Positions 5,141 to 13,380 of a DNA stretch of 58,627 nucleotides are shown one piece after another. The notes beneath the pieces were generated by a model, which saw only the letters and a list, made by a program, of their open reading frames with translations, was not told the origin of the DNA and searched no databases. The stretch is taken from NCBI GenBank assembly GCA_946186375.1, contig CAMHMZ010000012.1, forward strand, positions 1-58,627, written 5' to 3'. The DNA is from an uncultured Clostridia bacterium (lineage in GTDB: Bacteria > Bacillota > Clostridia > Oscillospirales > Oscillospiraceae). Every line of letters starts with the position of its first letter. Position 1 is the first letter of the stretch. A program made the position numbers and the translations under genes.

Positions 5141-6718
5141 ATGGAAAAAGAACGGCAGCGCAAGGCCATCCGGCTTCTCAAGCGCGGACGCATCGGGCTT
5201 TTTCATCTGATCTTCAGCCGTGTCGGGCTGCTCGTCCTGATGATTCTCCTGCAGCTTCTGCTGGTATTTTACGCCTATTACGCCTTCAGCGGCTATATCC
5301 CGCACCTCGTCACGATCCAGACGGTCTTTGTGGTGCTGATGGTCCTGTATCTGATCAACACGCAGCAGGAGTCGACCGCCAAGATCACCTGGCTCATCTT
5401 CATCATGATCGCGCCGGTGTTCGGTACGCTCTTTCTGCTCTATACGCGCACGGATCTGGGACACCGACGGCTGCGCGATAAGCTGCGGGACATCATCGCG
5501 GATACACGCCAGCTTCTCCCGCAGGACCCGGAGGCGACACGGGCCTTAGAGGAGGCGAGCCCCGAGGGCGCGGCGCTGCTGCGCTATCTGGACAAAACCG
5601 GCTCCTTCCCGGTCTACGCGCACACGCAGACGCGCTATTTTCCCCTCGGCGAGGACATGTTCCGCGAGCTGCTGCAGCGCCTGGAGGAGGCCGAGCACAG
5701 CATCTTCCTCGAGTTTTTCATCATCGAGGAGGGCCTCATGTGGGGCGAGATCCTCGAGATCCTCGCCCGCAAGGCCAGGGAAGGCGTCGACGTTCGCGTC
5801 CTGTACGACGGCTCCAACGAGTTTTTCACCCTCCCGCGCAGCTATCCCGCACGGCTCGAAAAGCTCGGCATCCGCTGCAAGGTCTTCGCGCCGCTGCGGC
5901 CCTTCCTGTCCACGCACTACAATTACCGCGATCACCGCAAGATCGTCGTGATCGACGGCCGCGTCGCCTTTACCGGCGGCGTCAATCTCTCCGATCGCTA
6001 CATCAACCGCCAGCGCGTGTTCGGCCACTGGAAGGACACGGCGCTCATGCTGCAGGGCGAGGCGGCCAGGAGCTTCGCGCTGATGTTTCTGCAGATGTGG
6101 AACATCGACGAGAAGGAGCCCGTCTATCAGCCCTATCCGAAGGAGCTCACGCCCGCCTCGGCCGATAACTGCGGCTTCGTGATCCCCTATGCGGACAGCC
6201 CGCTGGATCAGTACCGCGTGGGTGAGCTTGTGTATATCGATCTCCTCAACCGCGCGGAGAAGAGCGTGAAGATCATGACGCCTTATCTCATCCTCGACGG
6301 CGAGCTGGAGACCGCGCTGTGCTTTGCCGCGGAGCGGGGCGTAGAGGTCGATCTCATCCTCCCGGGCGTGCCGGATAAGAAGGCACCCTACGCTCTGGCC
6401 AAGACGCACTATGCCTCGCTCCTGGCCGCGGGCGTGCGTCTTTACGAATACACGCCGGGCTTTGTCCACGCCAAGGTCTTTTCCGCCGACGCCAAACGGG
6501 CGGTCGTCGGCACGATCAACCTGGACTACCGCAGCCTGTACCACCATTTTGAATGCGCGGCTTATCTGGATGGCGCACCCTGCATCGCGGATATCGAGGC
6601 GGATTTCGCCGAGACGCTGCCGCTTTGCCGCCGCGTGACGGAAGAGAACCTGAAAAAGATCGGCTTTGGCCAGCGCCTGCTGGGCGTTCTGACCAAGGCG
6701 ATCGCCAGTCTCCTGTGA
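5141..6718 (+). CDS. cls: Cardiolipin synthase
   Basis: This 525-aa membrane enzyme condenses two phosphatidylglycerol molecules to cardiolipin and glycerol. ATG at 5141 follows AAAAGGAGGTGCGGACT. Two N-terminal membrane helices (about 25-50 and 60-85) precede two phospholipase D domains. HKD motif 1 is at about residue 265 (HRKIVVID followed by GGVNLSDRY) and HKD motif 2 at about 443 (HAKVFSAD followed by GTINLDYRS). The length is close to the usual roughly 480-520 aa. It has its own sigma-A promoter. rdgB follows after 17 bp and a lipoprotein gene after that, so the three form an operon. Confidence 0.95.
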   Translation: MEKERQRKAIRLLKRGRIGLFHLIFSRVGLLVLMILLQLLLVFYAYYAFSGYIPHLVTIQTVFVVLMVLYLINTQQESTAKITWLIFIMIAPVFGTLFLLYTRTDLGHRRLRDKLRDIIADTRQLLPQDPEATRALEEASPEGAALLRYLDKTGSFPVYAHTQTRYFPLGEDMFRELLQRLEEAEHSIFLEFFIIEEGLMWGEILEILARKAREGVDVRVLYDGSNEFFTLPRSYPARLEKLGIRCKVFAPLRPFLSTHYNYRDHRKIVVIDGRVAFTGGVNLSDRYINRQRVFGHWKDTALMLQGEAARSFALMFLQMWNIDEKEPVYQPYPKELTPASADNCGFVIPYADSPLDQYRVGELVYIDLLNRAEKSVKIMTPYLILDGELETALCFAAERGVEVDLILPGVPDKKAPYALAKTHYASLLAAGVRLYEYTPGFVHAKVFSADAKRAVVGTINLDYRSLYHHFECAAYLDGAPCIADIEADFAETLPLCRRVTEENLKKIGFGQRLLGVLTKAIASLL

Positions 6719-6735
6719 CAGAAAGAGAGAACGAC

Positions 6736-7329
6736 ATGAAGCTCATCATCGCATCGAACAACGAACACAAGCTCAAAGAGATCCGCGCGATCCTCGGCGG
6801 CCATTTTGAGCAGATCCAGTCTCTGCGCGAGGCCGGGATCGAGCACGAGACTGTTGAGGACGGCACGACCTTTGCCCAGAACGCCGAGAAGAAGGCCCGC
6901 GAGATCGCCGAGCTGACCGGCTGCTGTGCCCTGGCCGACGACAGCGGCATCTGCGTCGACGCGCTCGGCGGCGCGCCGGGGATCTATTCGGCCCGCTTTG
7001 CCGGAAAACATGGCGACGACGAGGCGAACAACGCCCTGCTGCTCGAAAAGCTCAAGGGCGAGAAAAACCGCGGCGCGCACTACTGCTGCGCCATGGCGCT
7101 CGTCTGGCCGGACGGCCGCATTTTGGAGACCGAGGGCCGCTTCTACGGCCAGATCGCCGAAAAGCCCGTCGGCGAGGGCGGCTTCGGCTACGACCCGCTG
7201 TTTTATCTGCCCGAGTACGGCGTGACGGTCGCGCAGCTCGGCACGGAGGTCAAAAACCGCATCAGCCACCGCTATATCGCGCTGGCAAAGCTTTTGGAAA
7301 AGCTGGATCAAATGGAGGAAAAAGCATGA
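6736..7329 (+). CDS. rdgB: RdgB/HAM1 non-canonical purine NTP pyrophosphatase
   Basis: The 197-aa protein hydrolyses dITP, ITP and XTP to monophosphates, keeping deaminated purines out of DNA and RNA. The N-terminus MKLIIASNNEHKLKEI carries the SxNxxK substrate loop. ADDSGICVDALGGAPGIYSAR is the family signature (about residues 68-88), and GFGYDPLF and SHR near the C-terminus are also conserved. The length is typical. The ATG at 6736 has GAAAGAGAG upstream. The 3' end overlaps the next gene by 4 bp (ATGA), implying translational coupling. Confidence 0.96.
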   Translation: MKLIIASNNEHKLKEIRAILGGHFEQIQSLREAGIEHETVEDGTTFAQNAEKKAREIAELTGCCALADDSGICVDALGGAPGIYSARFAGKHGDDEANNALLLEKLKGEKNRGAHYCCAMALVWPDGRILETEGRFYGQIAEKPVGEGGFGYDPLFYLPEYGVTVAQLGTEVKNRISHRYIALAKLLEKLDQMEEKA

Positions 7330-8183
7330 AGAAAAGTAAGTCCGCCTTCATCGCGCTCTGCCTGCTGCTCTCGCTCCTGCTGACGGGCTGCGGACTCGGT
7401 CCCCGGATGACCCGCGCGGCGCTGGAGATGGATAAGGTCGGCAGCTTCCACATGGACATGGATCTCGATCTAAGCATCGGCATGTCGGTGCTGGGAAAGA
7501 CGAGCGAGCTGCAGATGCTCGTTAACGAGGGTATGGACGTGCAGAAGGAGCCGCTCGTCGTATACTCGGAGACGACGACGGAGACCATGGGCGTCAAGGA
7601 TACGGTGCTGGCCTATTATGTCCAGAGCGCCGACGGCGGCGAGATACTCGTTTCTCACGACAAGGGGAAAAGCTGGGAGAAGCAGACGCTCGACAGCACG
7701 CAGCAGTCTGCGGGCGAGGGCTACACCGGGCTTTTCGACCAGCTCTCGCTTTTGACAAAGCTTGCCTCGTCCTTCGAGGAGGTCGGGACGGAGACCGTCA
7801 ACGGCGCGCCCGCCATCCGCTATGACGGCGAGATCGAAGGGGAGTTCGTGACGGAGGCGCTGCGGAATACCGGGGCGCTGAGCGGGCTGCTGGAGCAGTT
7901 CGGCGTGGAGGGGGACGGCATGGATCTCACGATCGAGGGGACGATCCCGACCTCCATCTGGCTCGACAAGGCTACAAGCCGCATCGTGCGCTACGACATG
8001 GATCTCTCGGAGGCGATCGCCTCTGTCTGGGATGTGCTGCAGCAGGAACTCATGAAGGACGAGACCTTCGCTGCACTCGACAAGCTCGGCCTCGCGCTTT
8101 CGGTCGAGCGCGCGCATCTGACGGCGGAGCTGTCGCAGTATGACGCGGTGGGAGAGCTGACGCTGCCCGAAAACGCAGCCTGA
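7326..8183 (+). CDS. Lipoprotein with LolA-like/DUF6612-type fold
   Basis: The 285-aa protein has a lipoprotein signal: a basic start (MKKSKS), a hydrophobic core and the lipobox LLTGC with Cys at residue 22. The mature part is a beta-rich domain with repeated strands of the kind seen in LolA-like and DUF6612 lipoproteins (a GSFHMDMDLDL strand, PTSIWLDKATSRIVRYDMDLS near the end). It is anchored on the outer face of the membrane; its ligand is unknown. The start overlaps rdgB by 4 bp and a terminator follows, so it ends the cls operon. Confidence 0.75.
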   Translation: MKKSKSAFIALCLLLSLLLTGCGLGPRMTRAALEMDKVGSFHMDMDLDLSIGMSVLGKTSELQMLVNEGMDVQKEPLVVYSETTTETMGVKDTVLAYYVQSADGGEILVSHDKGKSWEKQTLDSTQQSAGEGYTGLFDQLSLLTKLASSFEEVGTETVNGAPAIRYDGEIEGEFVTEALRNTGALSGLLEQFGVEGDGMDLTIEGTIPTSIWLDKATSRIVRYDMDLSEAIASVWDVLQQELMKDETFAALDKLGLALSVERAHLTAELSQYDAVGELTLPENAA

Positions 8184-8199
8184 GCACAAACCGCATACG

Positions 8200-8233
8200 C
8201 TAAAGCCCGTGGGCCTGTCCCGCGGGCTTTAGC
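8200..8233 (+). terminator. Terminator of the cls-rdgB-lipoprotein operon
   Basis: GCTAAAGCCCG/CGGGCTTTAGC forms a strong stem, but the following T-run is short. Confidence 0.75.
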
Positions 8234-8245
8234 CTTTGCGAAGAG

Positions 8246-8275
8246 TTGACGAGCAGGCTCCGGAATAGTAAAATA
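8246..8275 (+). promoter_or_regulatory. Promoter of the GH38/57-like gene
   Basis: TTGACG (8246-8251), an 18-bp spacer and TAAAAT (8270-8275) lie 63 bp before the start codon. Confidence 0.65.
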
Positions 8276-8338
8276 ACGCTGTCACGCAGCCGATCAAACG
8301 GCGGCCATATGACCGCCTGTTCATAAAGGAGAAAAACC

Positions 8339-10882
8339 ATGCCTCACGTCCATGTGGCCTTCGGCTTTCATGTCAACTGCTATCATTCCTATCGCGGCGA
8401 CACCAACGACGCGCTGGGCTTCGGCGGGGACATCCGCATCATCCGCCACATCCTCGATACGCTCGACGACCGAAACAACCGCGGCATCCCGGTCAAGGGG
8501 ACCTGGGACTTTGAAAACGCCTATTCGCTTGAGAGTATCCTCCCGCAGTATGCGCCGGACATCATCGAGCGCGTGCGCCGCCGTCAAGCGGAAAACGGGG
8601 ACGAGAACATCCTCATGGGCTATGCCAACGGCGCCATGAGCGCCATGACGGAGGCGGAATTCCTGCGCTCGATTGACTGGGCCGTCTCCAATCCGCACGG
8701 CAGCGGTCTGCAGGATCTCTTCGGCGGCTGCGAGAGGATCATCCGCCCGCAGGAGGTCATGTTCACGCCCTCCAACGTCTCGCTCTACCGCAAAGCCGGG
8801 GTCAGGGCCGTGTGCCTCTACTACAGCTGCATCTCCTTCGACGCCTTCCGCACGCTGATCCCGCCGCTGCCGGACGAGCAGGCCTTCAACCCCCTGCGTT
8901 ATACCTACAAGGGCGAAGAGCTCACCGTCATCCCGACCTATTCGCCCAACGATATCATGGACGCCGGGAGCCTGCGCGCGCTTGTCTGGGATCTGCACGA
9001 GCAGCAGCTAAGCGGAAAGATCGACGGAGACGTCTTCCTGTTTCTCAACACCGACGCCGACAGCTTCCTCTGGGAGCCGATGGCGGTGCCCGCGCCGCTG
9101 CAGAAATGGCCCTGCTTCGGCGGCATCGGCGGCTATATCGACGAGATCGCGGATCTGGACTTCGTCCGCTTTGATACGCCCGGCGGTTATCTGAAAACCC
9201 ACGGCTGCAAGGGGGAGCTTGCCTTCCGGCAGGACGTGGCCGACGGCAATCTCTCGGGCTATATGAGCTGGTCGGAAAAGCCCTTCAACCGCCTCATCTG
9301 GACGCGGCTCGAGCGCGCCAGACGCGAAGCGCTTATAAACGGCGGCGACGCGGAGTCGCCTTCCTTTGACGAGCGTGTGCGCCTTTTGTCCACAACGCAT
9401 TTCGGCCTTGCCTCGCCCGTCATGAATATTTCCCGGGAAAGAAAAGCGCTGGAGCTCTCGGAGACCATGCTGCGAAAGGAGCGCGAGGCGCTGCCCGCGA
9501 GGGCGGTGCTGACGGCCAGGGGCGTGCCAGACAGCCGTCTCGTCACGGCGCAGCTCACACTCGACAGGGGCTTCTGTTCGTTCGTCTCCGCGCTGCAGCT
9601 CGAGAGCGAGGGTTTGGAGAGCTGGACGGCCTGCGAAATGGGAAGGCACGACGACGGGAGTCTTGCAGGCATCTACCTCGCCGCGCGCTTTGTGGAAGCG
9701 CGGGAAGAGTACGAGCTCTGCTTCTCTGTCACGCAGGCAAAAAAAGCCTCGCCGCCGGACGAGAGCTTCTGGAAGATAGAATGGGATGGGCATGAAGGAT
9801 GTCTGTATATAAGCTGGGATCGCCATGTGGCTTTTGTCGAGAGCTGGATCGATTATGACGGGAAGAAGATCTCCTTTATGAGTCCTCGACGCGAAATGCT
9901 GAGCCTTGCAGGAGACGGCCGCGGACTTCGTCTGACGGGGGAGATCCATCTGCCCGAAGAGCTCAGATCCGGCTGTTATTCCTTTGACTTCTTCACGCTG
10001 CCCGGGCTCGACTGTCTCTTTACGCGAAACGCCGTGCAGTATCCCTATACGAAAGAGGATCACGAGATCAGCTCCCAGGCCTCAAACCTGGGCCGCTACA
10101 GCGACACCAAATGGCGGCAGACCGCGCCCTTTGAGCTGACCATGCGGATGGACGACACGGCTGCGGTCATCAAGCGCAATTTCACCGACGATATCAGCGC
10201 TTATGAGGTCGCGGACTTCTGGCGCGCCATCCCTGAAAACGACAACATCAGCTCCTTCAACCACCAGCTGACCGGCGGCCTGCTGGGCCTTGCCGGGAAG
10301 GACTGCGGGGGACTGCTGCTCTCGCATGCGCGGCAGGTGCTTGGCAGCATGGCGCACTGCCCGATGCGGCTGAACACCGTCGGCCTGTTTCGCCTCATCA
10401 GCCTCAACCCCTTCGGGACTTACTTCGGGCCGCAGCGCGCCTATCCCACGCGCGGCAACGGCAGCTCCATGGGGCTGTATCTCGCCGCCGCACCGCAGGC
10501 GCGCAGCCTTGCCCCGGCCTATAACGGCGCTTATGAACAGAGCGTTCAGGCCATCTTTCCGCTGGAAGGGCGGGAGATCGGGGCAGAGACGCTCTCGACG
10601 GCGAAGGCCATCGCAGATGGCGCGGTCATCCTCGACGCACCCGGTGCGGTGCATCCCTTCCGAGGCGACAACGTGCGGCTGCACGAGGCGGTCGGGAACA
10701 AGGTCGACCCCAGGGATCTCAAGAGCGTGACCTTTGTCGAACAGATGGGCGGCGTGCTGCCGCTGCTGGATCTCGTGAGACGCTATACGGCCAATCTCAT
10801 ACACGCCGAGCGTGTGCGCAAAAAACGTGAAAGAAACGCGCGCATGAAGAGCCGCGGCGCGGGGCAAACTGAAAAGGATTGA
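8339..10882 (+). CDS. Large GH38/GH57-like barrel protein, unknown substrate
   Basis: The protein has 847 aa. ATG at 8339 follows AAAGGAGAAAAACC. It opens with HVHVAFGFHVNCYHSYRGD, resembling the first strand and metal/substrate region of the GH38/GH57 (beta/alpha)7-barrel superfamily. GTWDFENAYSLE and a strand with LNTDADSFLWEP (about residues 55-65 and 235-250) would supply acidic residues. The C-terminal half (about 400-800) is beta-rich, as in alpha-mannosidase-type enzymes. There is no signal peptide, so it is probably cytoplasmic. It stands alone between its own promoter and the ccdA promoter. The family call rests on the N-terminus only; catalytic residues cannot be assigned with confidence. 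Confidence 0.55.
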   Translation: MPHVHVAFGFHVNCYHSYRGDTNDALGFGGDIRIIRHILDTLDDRNNRGIPVKGTWDFENAYSLESILPQYAPDIIERVRRRQAENGDENILMGYANGAMSAMTEAEFLRSIDWAVSNPHGSGLQDLFGGCERIIRPQEVMFTPSNVSLYRKAGVRAVCLYYSCISFDAFRTLIPPLPDEQAFNPLRYTYKGEELTVIPTYSPNDIMDAGSLRALVWDLHEQQLSGKIDGDVFLFLNTDADSFLWEPMAVPAPLQKWPCFGGIGGYIDEIADLDFVRFDTPGGYLKTHGCKGELAFRQDVADGNLSGYMSWSEKPFNRLIWTRLERARREALINGGDAESPSFDERVRLLSTTHFGLASPVMNISRERKALELSETMLRKEREALPARAVLTARGVPDSRLVTAQLTLDRGFCSFVSALQLESEGLESWTACEMGRHDDGSLAGIYLAARFVEAREEYELCFSVTQAKKASPPDESFWKIEWDGHEGCLYISWDRHVAFVESWIDYDGKKISFMSPRREMLSLAGDGRGLRLTGEIHLPEELRSGCYSFDFFTLPGLDCLFTRNAVQYPYTKEDHEISSQASNLGRYSDTKWRQTAPFELTMRMDDTAAVIKRNFTDDISAYEVADFWRAIPENDNISSFNHQLTGGLLGLAGKDCGGLLLSHARQVLGSMAHCPMRLNTVGLFRLISLNPFGTYFGPQRAYPTRGNGSSMGLYLAAAPQARSLAPAYNGAYEQSVQAIFPLEGREIGAETLSTAKAIADGAVILDAPGAVHPFRGDNVRLHEAVGNKVDPRDLKSVTFVEQMGGVLPLLDLVRRYTANLIHAERVRKKRERNARMKSRGAGQTEKD

Positions 10883-10907
10883 CGGAATCCGACGCTGCCG
10901 CTATAAT
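10879..10907 (+). promoter_or_regulatory. Promoter of the ccdA-tlpA-trxA operon
   Basis: TTGACG (10879-10884), exactly 17 bp, then TATAAT (10902-10907). The -35 overlaps the last codon of the preceding gene. Confidence 0.8.
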
Positions 10908-10937
10908 AACGGCAAGTCAAGGCACGGAGGAAAAGGC

Positions 10938-11591
10938 ATGCAGTTTTTTATCACGTTTCTCGAGGGGCTCGTCTCCTTTATCTCCCCCTGCATGCTGCCG
11001 CTCTTGCCCGTCTATCTCTCGTATTTCGCCCCCGGCGGGGAGGGGAAAAACCGCAGCTTTCCGCGCGCCTGCGCTTTCGTGCTGGGCTTTACACTGGTTT
11101 TTTGCCTGCTCGGACTATTCGCCGGAGCGCTCGGCGCCCTGCTGGCTCGGCACCGCCGCCCGGTCGAGATCGTCTGCGGCGTGCTGGTGATCCTCTTCGG
11201 CCTCGGCTATCTCGGCGTCATCCCGCTGCCCTTCTTCAAGGGCATGTCCGGCGCGCGCCCGGTGTCTGGCCTGCTGTCGGCCTTCACCTTCGGCGTCATC
11301 TACTCTGTAAGCCTCACGCCCTGCGTCGGCGCCTTCCTCGGCTCGGCGCTGCTGCTGGCCTCCACGGCGGGTACGGCGGTGCGCGGCGTGCTGCTGCTTC
11401 TGTGCTATTCCCTGGGGCTCGGGCTTCCGTTTTTACTGACGGCGCTGCTGCTCGAGCAGCTCGGTACGCTTTTCAGCTTCATCAAAAAGCACTATGCCGT
11501 GATCGATAAGGTCTGCGGTGCGTTTCTGATCCTTGTCGGCGTCGCCATGGCCCTGGGCTGGCTTGACAGGCTGATGGCCTTTACCCTGTGA
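10938..11591 (+). CDS. ccdA: CcdA-type thiol-disulfide electron carrier
   Basis: This 217-aa integral membrane protein of the CcdA/DsbD-beta family passes electrons from cytoplasmic thioredoxin across the membrane. Six hydrophobic segments are visible. The two redox cysteines lie in the conserved contexts FISPCMLPLLPVYLSYF (near residue 18) and SLTPCVGAFLGSAL (about 130). It is the first gene of an operon with a TlpA-like acceptor (7 bp downstream) and cytoplasmic thioredoxin, so electron donor, carrier and extracytoplasmic acceptor are encoded together. ATG at 10938 follows GGAGGAAAAGGC. Confidence 0.92.
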   Translation: MQFFITFLEGLVSFISPCMLPLLPVYLSYFAPGGEGKNRSFPRACAFVLGFTLVFCLLGLFAGALGALLARHRRPVEIVCGVLVILFGLGYLGVIPLPFFKGMSGARPVSGLLSAFTFGVIYSVSLTPCVGAFLGSALLLASTAGTAVRGVLLLLCYSLGLGLPFLLTALLLEQLGTLFSFIKKHYAVIDKVCGAFLILVGVAMALGWLDRLMAFTL

Positions 11592-11598
11592 GGTGTAT

Positions 11599-12198
11599 AT
11601 GAAAAACCGTAAATTGATCGTCCTTCTGATCGTGCTGGCCATACTTCTGATCGCGGGCACGCTTGCCTATCAAAGCCTCGCGAAGAACTATGTGCCCGCC
11701 GCGCTTCCGGAGAAGCAGATAGCTCCTGCCGAGGCACCGGAGGAACCCGCCGGAGCGCCGGAGGAGCCCAAGGAAGCTGCGGCAGACCTGGCCCCGGATT
11801 TCACGGTCTATGACGAGGCGGGAAATGAGCTGCGCCTCTCGGATCTGCGCGGGAAGAACGTTATCATCAATTTCTGGGCGACCTGGTGCCCGCCCTGCCG
11901 CTCCGAACTGCCGGATTTTGATGCAGCCTGGGCCGAACGGGGCGAGGAGATCGTCTTTCTGATGATCGATCTGACCGACGGCACGGACGAGACGCGAGAG
12001 ACCGTGCGCGCCTTCCTTGACGAGACGGGCTACGGCTTCCCGGTCTATTACGACGAGGCCTTTGAGGCCGCAGAGGCCTACGGCGTGAGCGCCATCCCCA
12101 CGACCGTGCTGATCGACCGCGAGGGCAGGATCCTCGCCAGGCAGCTCGGTGCGATGAGCGGAGAGCAGTTAAACAGCTATCTGGATCAATTTGACTGA
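11599..12198 (+). CDS. TlpA/ResA-like membrane-anchored thiol-disulfide oxidoreductase
   Basis: The 199-aa protein has an N-terminal signal anchor (about residues 5-24), a Pro/Glu/Ala-rich linker (about 35-65) and a TlpA/ResA thioredoxin domain. The active site WCPPC is at about residues 96-100, and the cis-Pro SAIPTTVLID near 165. ATG at 11599 is chosen because AGGTG lies just upstream; the GTG two codons earlier falls inside that site. It faces the outside and would receive electrons from CcdA upstream to reduce extracytoplasmic disulfides. Substrates are not shown by the sequence. Confidence 0.92.
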   Translation: MKNRKLIVLLIVLAILLIAGTLAYQSLAKNYVPAALPEKQIAPAEAPEEPAGAPEEPKEAAADLAPDFTVYDEAGNELRLSDLRGKNVIINFWATWCPPCRSELPDFDAAWAERGEEIVFLMIDLTDGTDETRETVRAFLDETGYGFPVYYDEAFEAAEAYGVSAIPTTVLIDREGRILARQLGAMSGEQLNSYLDQFD

Positions 12199-12228
12199 TA
12201 GAACAGAATACAGAAAGGAGAAAACAAC

Positions 12229-12540
12229 ATGGCTGAGATCATTCTGAACGAGAGCAATTTTGAACAGGAGGTCCTGCAGTCCGACAAGCCCGTGCTCGTA
12301 GACTTCTGGGCGACCTGGTGCGGCCCCTGCCGCATGCTGGCTCCCACGGTGGCGAAGATCGCCGAGGAGCAGGAGGGCAATGTGAAGGTCTGCAAGCTCG
12401 ATGTCGACGAGGCGCAGAGCATCGCCGTCCGCTACGGCATCGCCAGCATCCCCACGCTGATGCTCTTCGTCGGCGGCGAAGTCAAGGGCACGCTGATCGG
12501 CGTCCACTCCAAGAGTCAGATCGAAGCGCTCTTTGCGTAA
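12229..12540 (+). CDS. trxA: Thioredoxin
   Basis: The 103-aa classical thioredoxin has the active site WCGPC (residues 30-34), the buried Asp at 25 (VDFWATW) and the cis-Pro ASIPTLMLF near residue 75. It is the cytoplasmic protein disulfide reductant and the probable donor to CcdA encoded upstream. ATG at 12229 follows AAAGGAGAAAACAAC. It is the last gene before a strong terminator. Confidence 0.95.
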   Translation: MAEIILNESNFEQEVLQSDKPVLVDFWATWCGPCRMLAPTVAKIAEEQEGNVKVCKLDVDEAQSIAVRYGIASIPTLMLFVGGEVKGTLIGVHSKSQIEALFA

Positions 12541-12556
12541 TACGGAACCTCAATCA

Positions 12557-12604
12557 TAAAACACGAAGGGCTGTCTTCCGTTGGGAAGGCAGCCCTTCGT
12601 GTTT
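12557..12604. terminator. Bidirectional terminator between trxA and the PIG-L gene
   Basis: The stem AAAACACGAAGGGCTG.../...CAGCCCTTCGTGTTTT serves the convergent genes on both sides. Confidence 0.92.
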
Positions 12605-12609
12605 TGCTG

Positions 12610-13380
12610 TTAAAACCCGGCCTCTGGCAGACAGTGCATCCTTGTGCGGCTCAGAACGCGAAAGCCCTCAGCCTCGCCCTTGAGCGAGCGCAGGCCAAAG
12701 TCGACCGCGCGCAGTCTGAGATAGAGCGAGATCGTCTTATAATCTGCCGAGCCGTCCGGAAACTGCGTCCTGTGGCAGGAGAGCGCCGCGAGCTGCTTTG
12801 GGAGCAAACCGCGCGTTTGAACAAAGCAATTCGGGCGCGCCGTCATGTAGTAGGCCAGCGCCTCCACGGGTGCGCTCCCGGCGCCGAGCTTCGCCATGAT
12901 CTCTGTAAACGGAGCGAAGAAAGCGATCCGGCGCGCCGCCTCGCCCACGCTGCGGTGATCGGCGTGACATTCGCTCGTGACGTCCGGGTCCGGCGCGAAG
13001 ATAAGCTGCGGCTGCGTTTGCCCGACGATCCGCGCGACGCCGCGCTGCAGCTCCTCCGGCGTATAGAAGCCGCCGTCGCTCAGACGCAGAAAATGCACCT
13101 CCTCCACGCCGAGCGCCTTCGCCGAGGCAAGAGCTTCCGCTTCACGCAGGGAGATCAGCTCCTCCGGCGTCGTACCGGCGGGGGCGAAGTCCAGGCCATA
13201 GCGCCCGTCCAGACAAATCAGAAAGCTGACCTTTTTTCCGAGGGACACGAGCTTCGCAGCCGTTGCACTCGCGCCGATCTCGATATCGTCGGGATGCGGG
13301 CCGATGAAAAGGACGCGCTCAAAGCTCTCAAGCTTTGGAAGCGGGGCGGCGAAGGACAGCGCAAGCCTTGTGATGCTCAT
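12610..13380 (-). CDS. PIG-L/LmbE family deacetylase
   Basis: The 256-aa zinc-dependent N-deacetylase family member shows the metal motif PHPDDIEIGAS (about residues 28-38) and the downstream ADHRSVG containing the second metal His. Family members deacetylate GlcNAc conjugates such as GlcNAc-PI or bacillithiol and mycothiol precursors; the substrate here is unknown. It overlaps the upstream GPH symporter by 4 bp (ATGA), so sugar uptake and deacetylation are probably linked. It has no signal peptide and so is cytoplasmic. Confidence 0.85.
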   Translation of the reverse strand: MSITRLALSFAAPLPKLESFERVLFIGPHPDDIEIGASATAAKLVSLGKKVSFLICLDGRYGLDFAPAGTTPEELISLREAEALASAKALGVEEVHFLRLSDGGFYTPEELQRGVARIVGQTQPQLIFAPDPDVTSECHADHRSVGEAARRIAFFAPFTEIMAKLGAGSAPVEALAYYMTARPNCFVQTRGLLPKQLAALSCHRTQFPDGSADYKTISLYLRLRAVDFGLRSLKGEAEGFRVLSRTRMHCLPEAGF

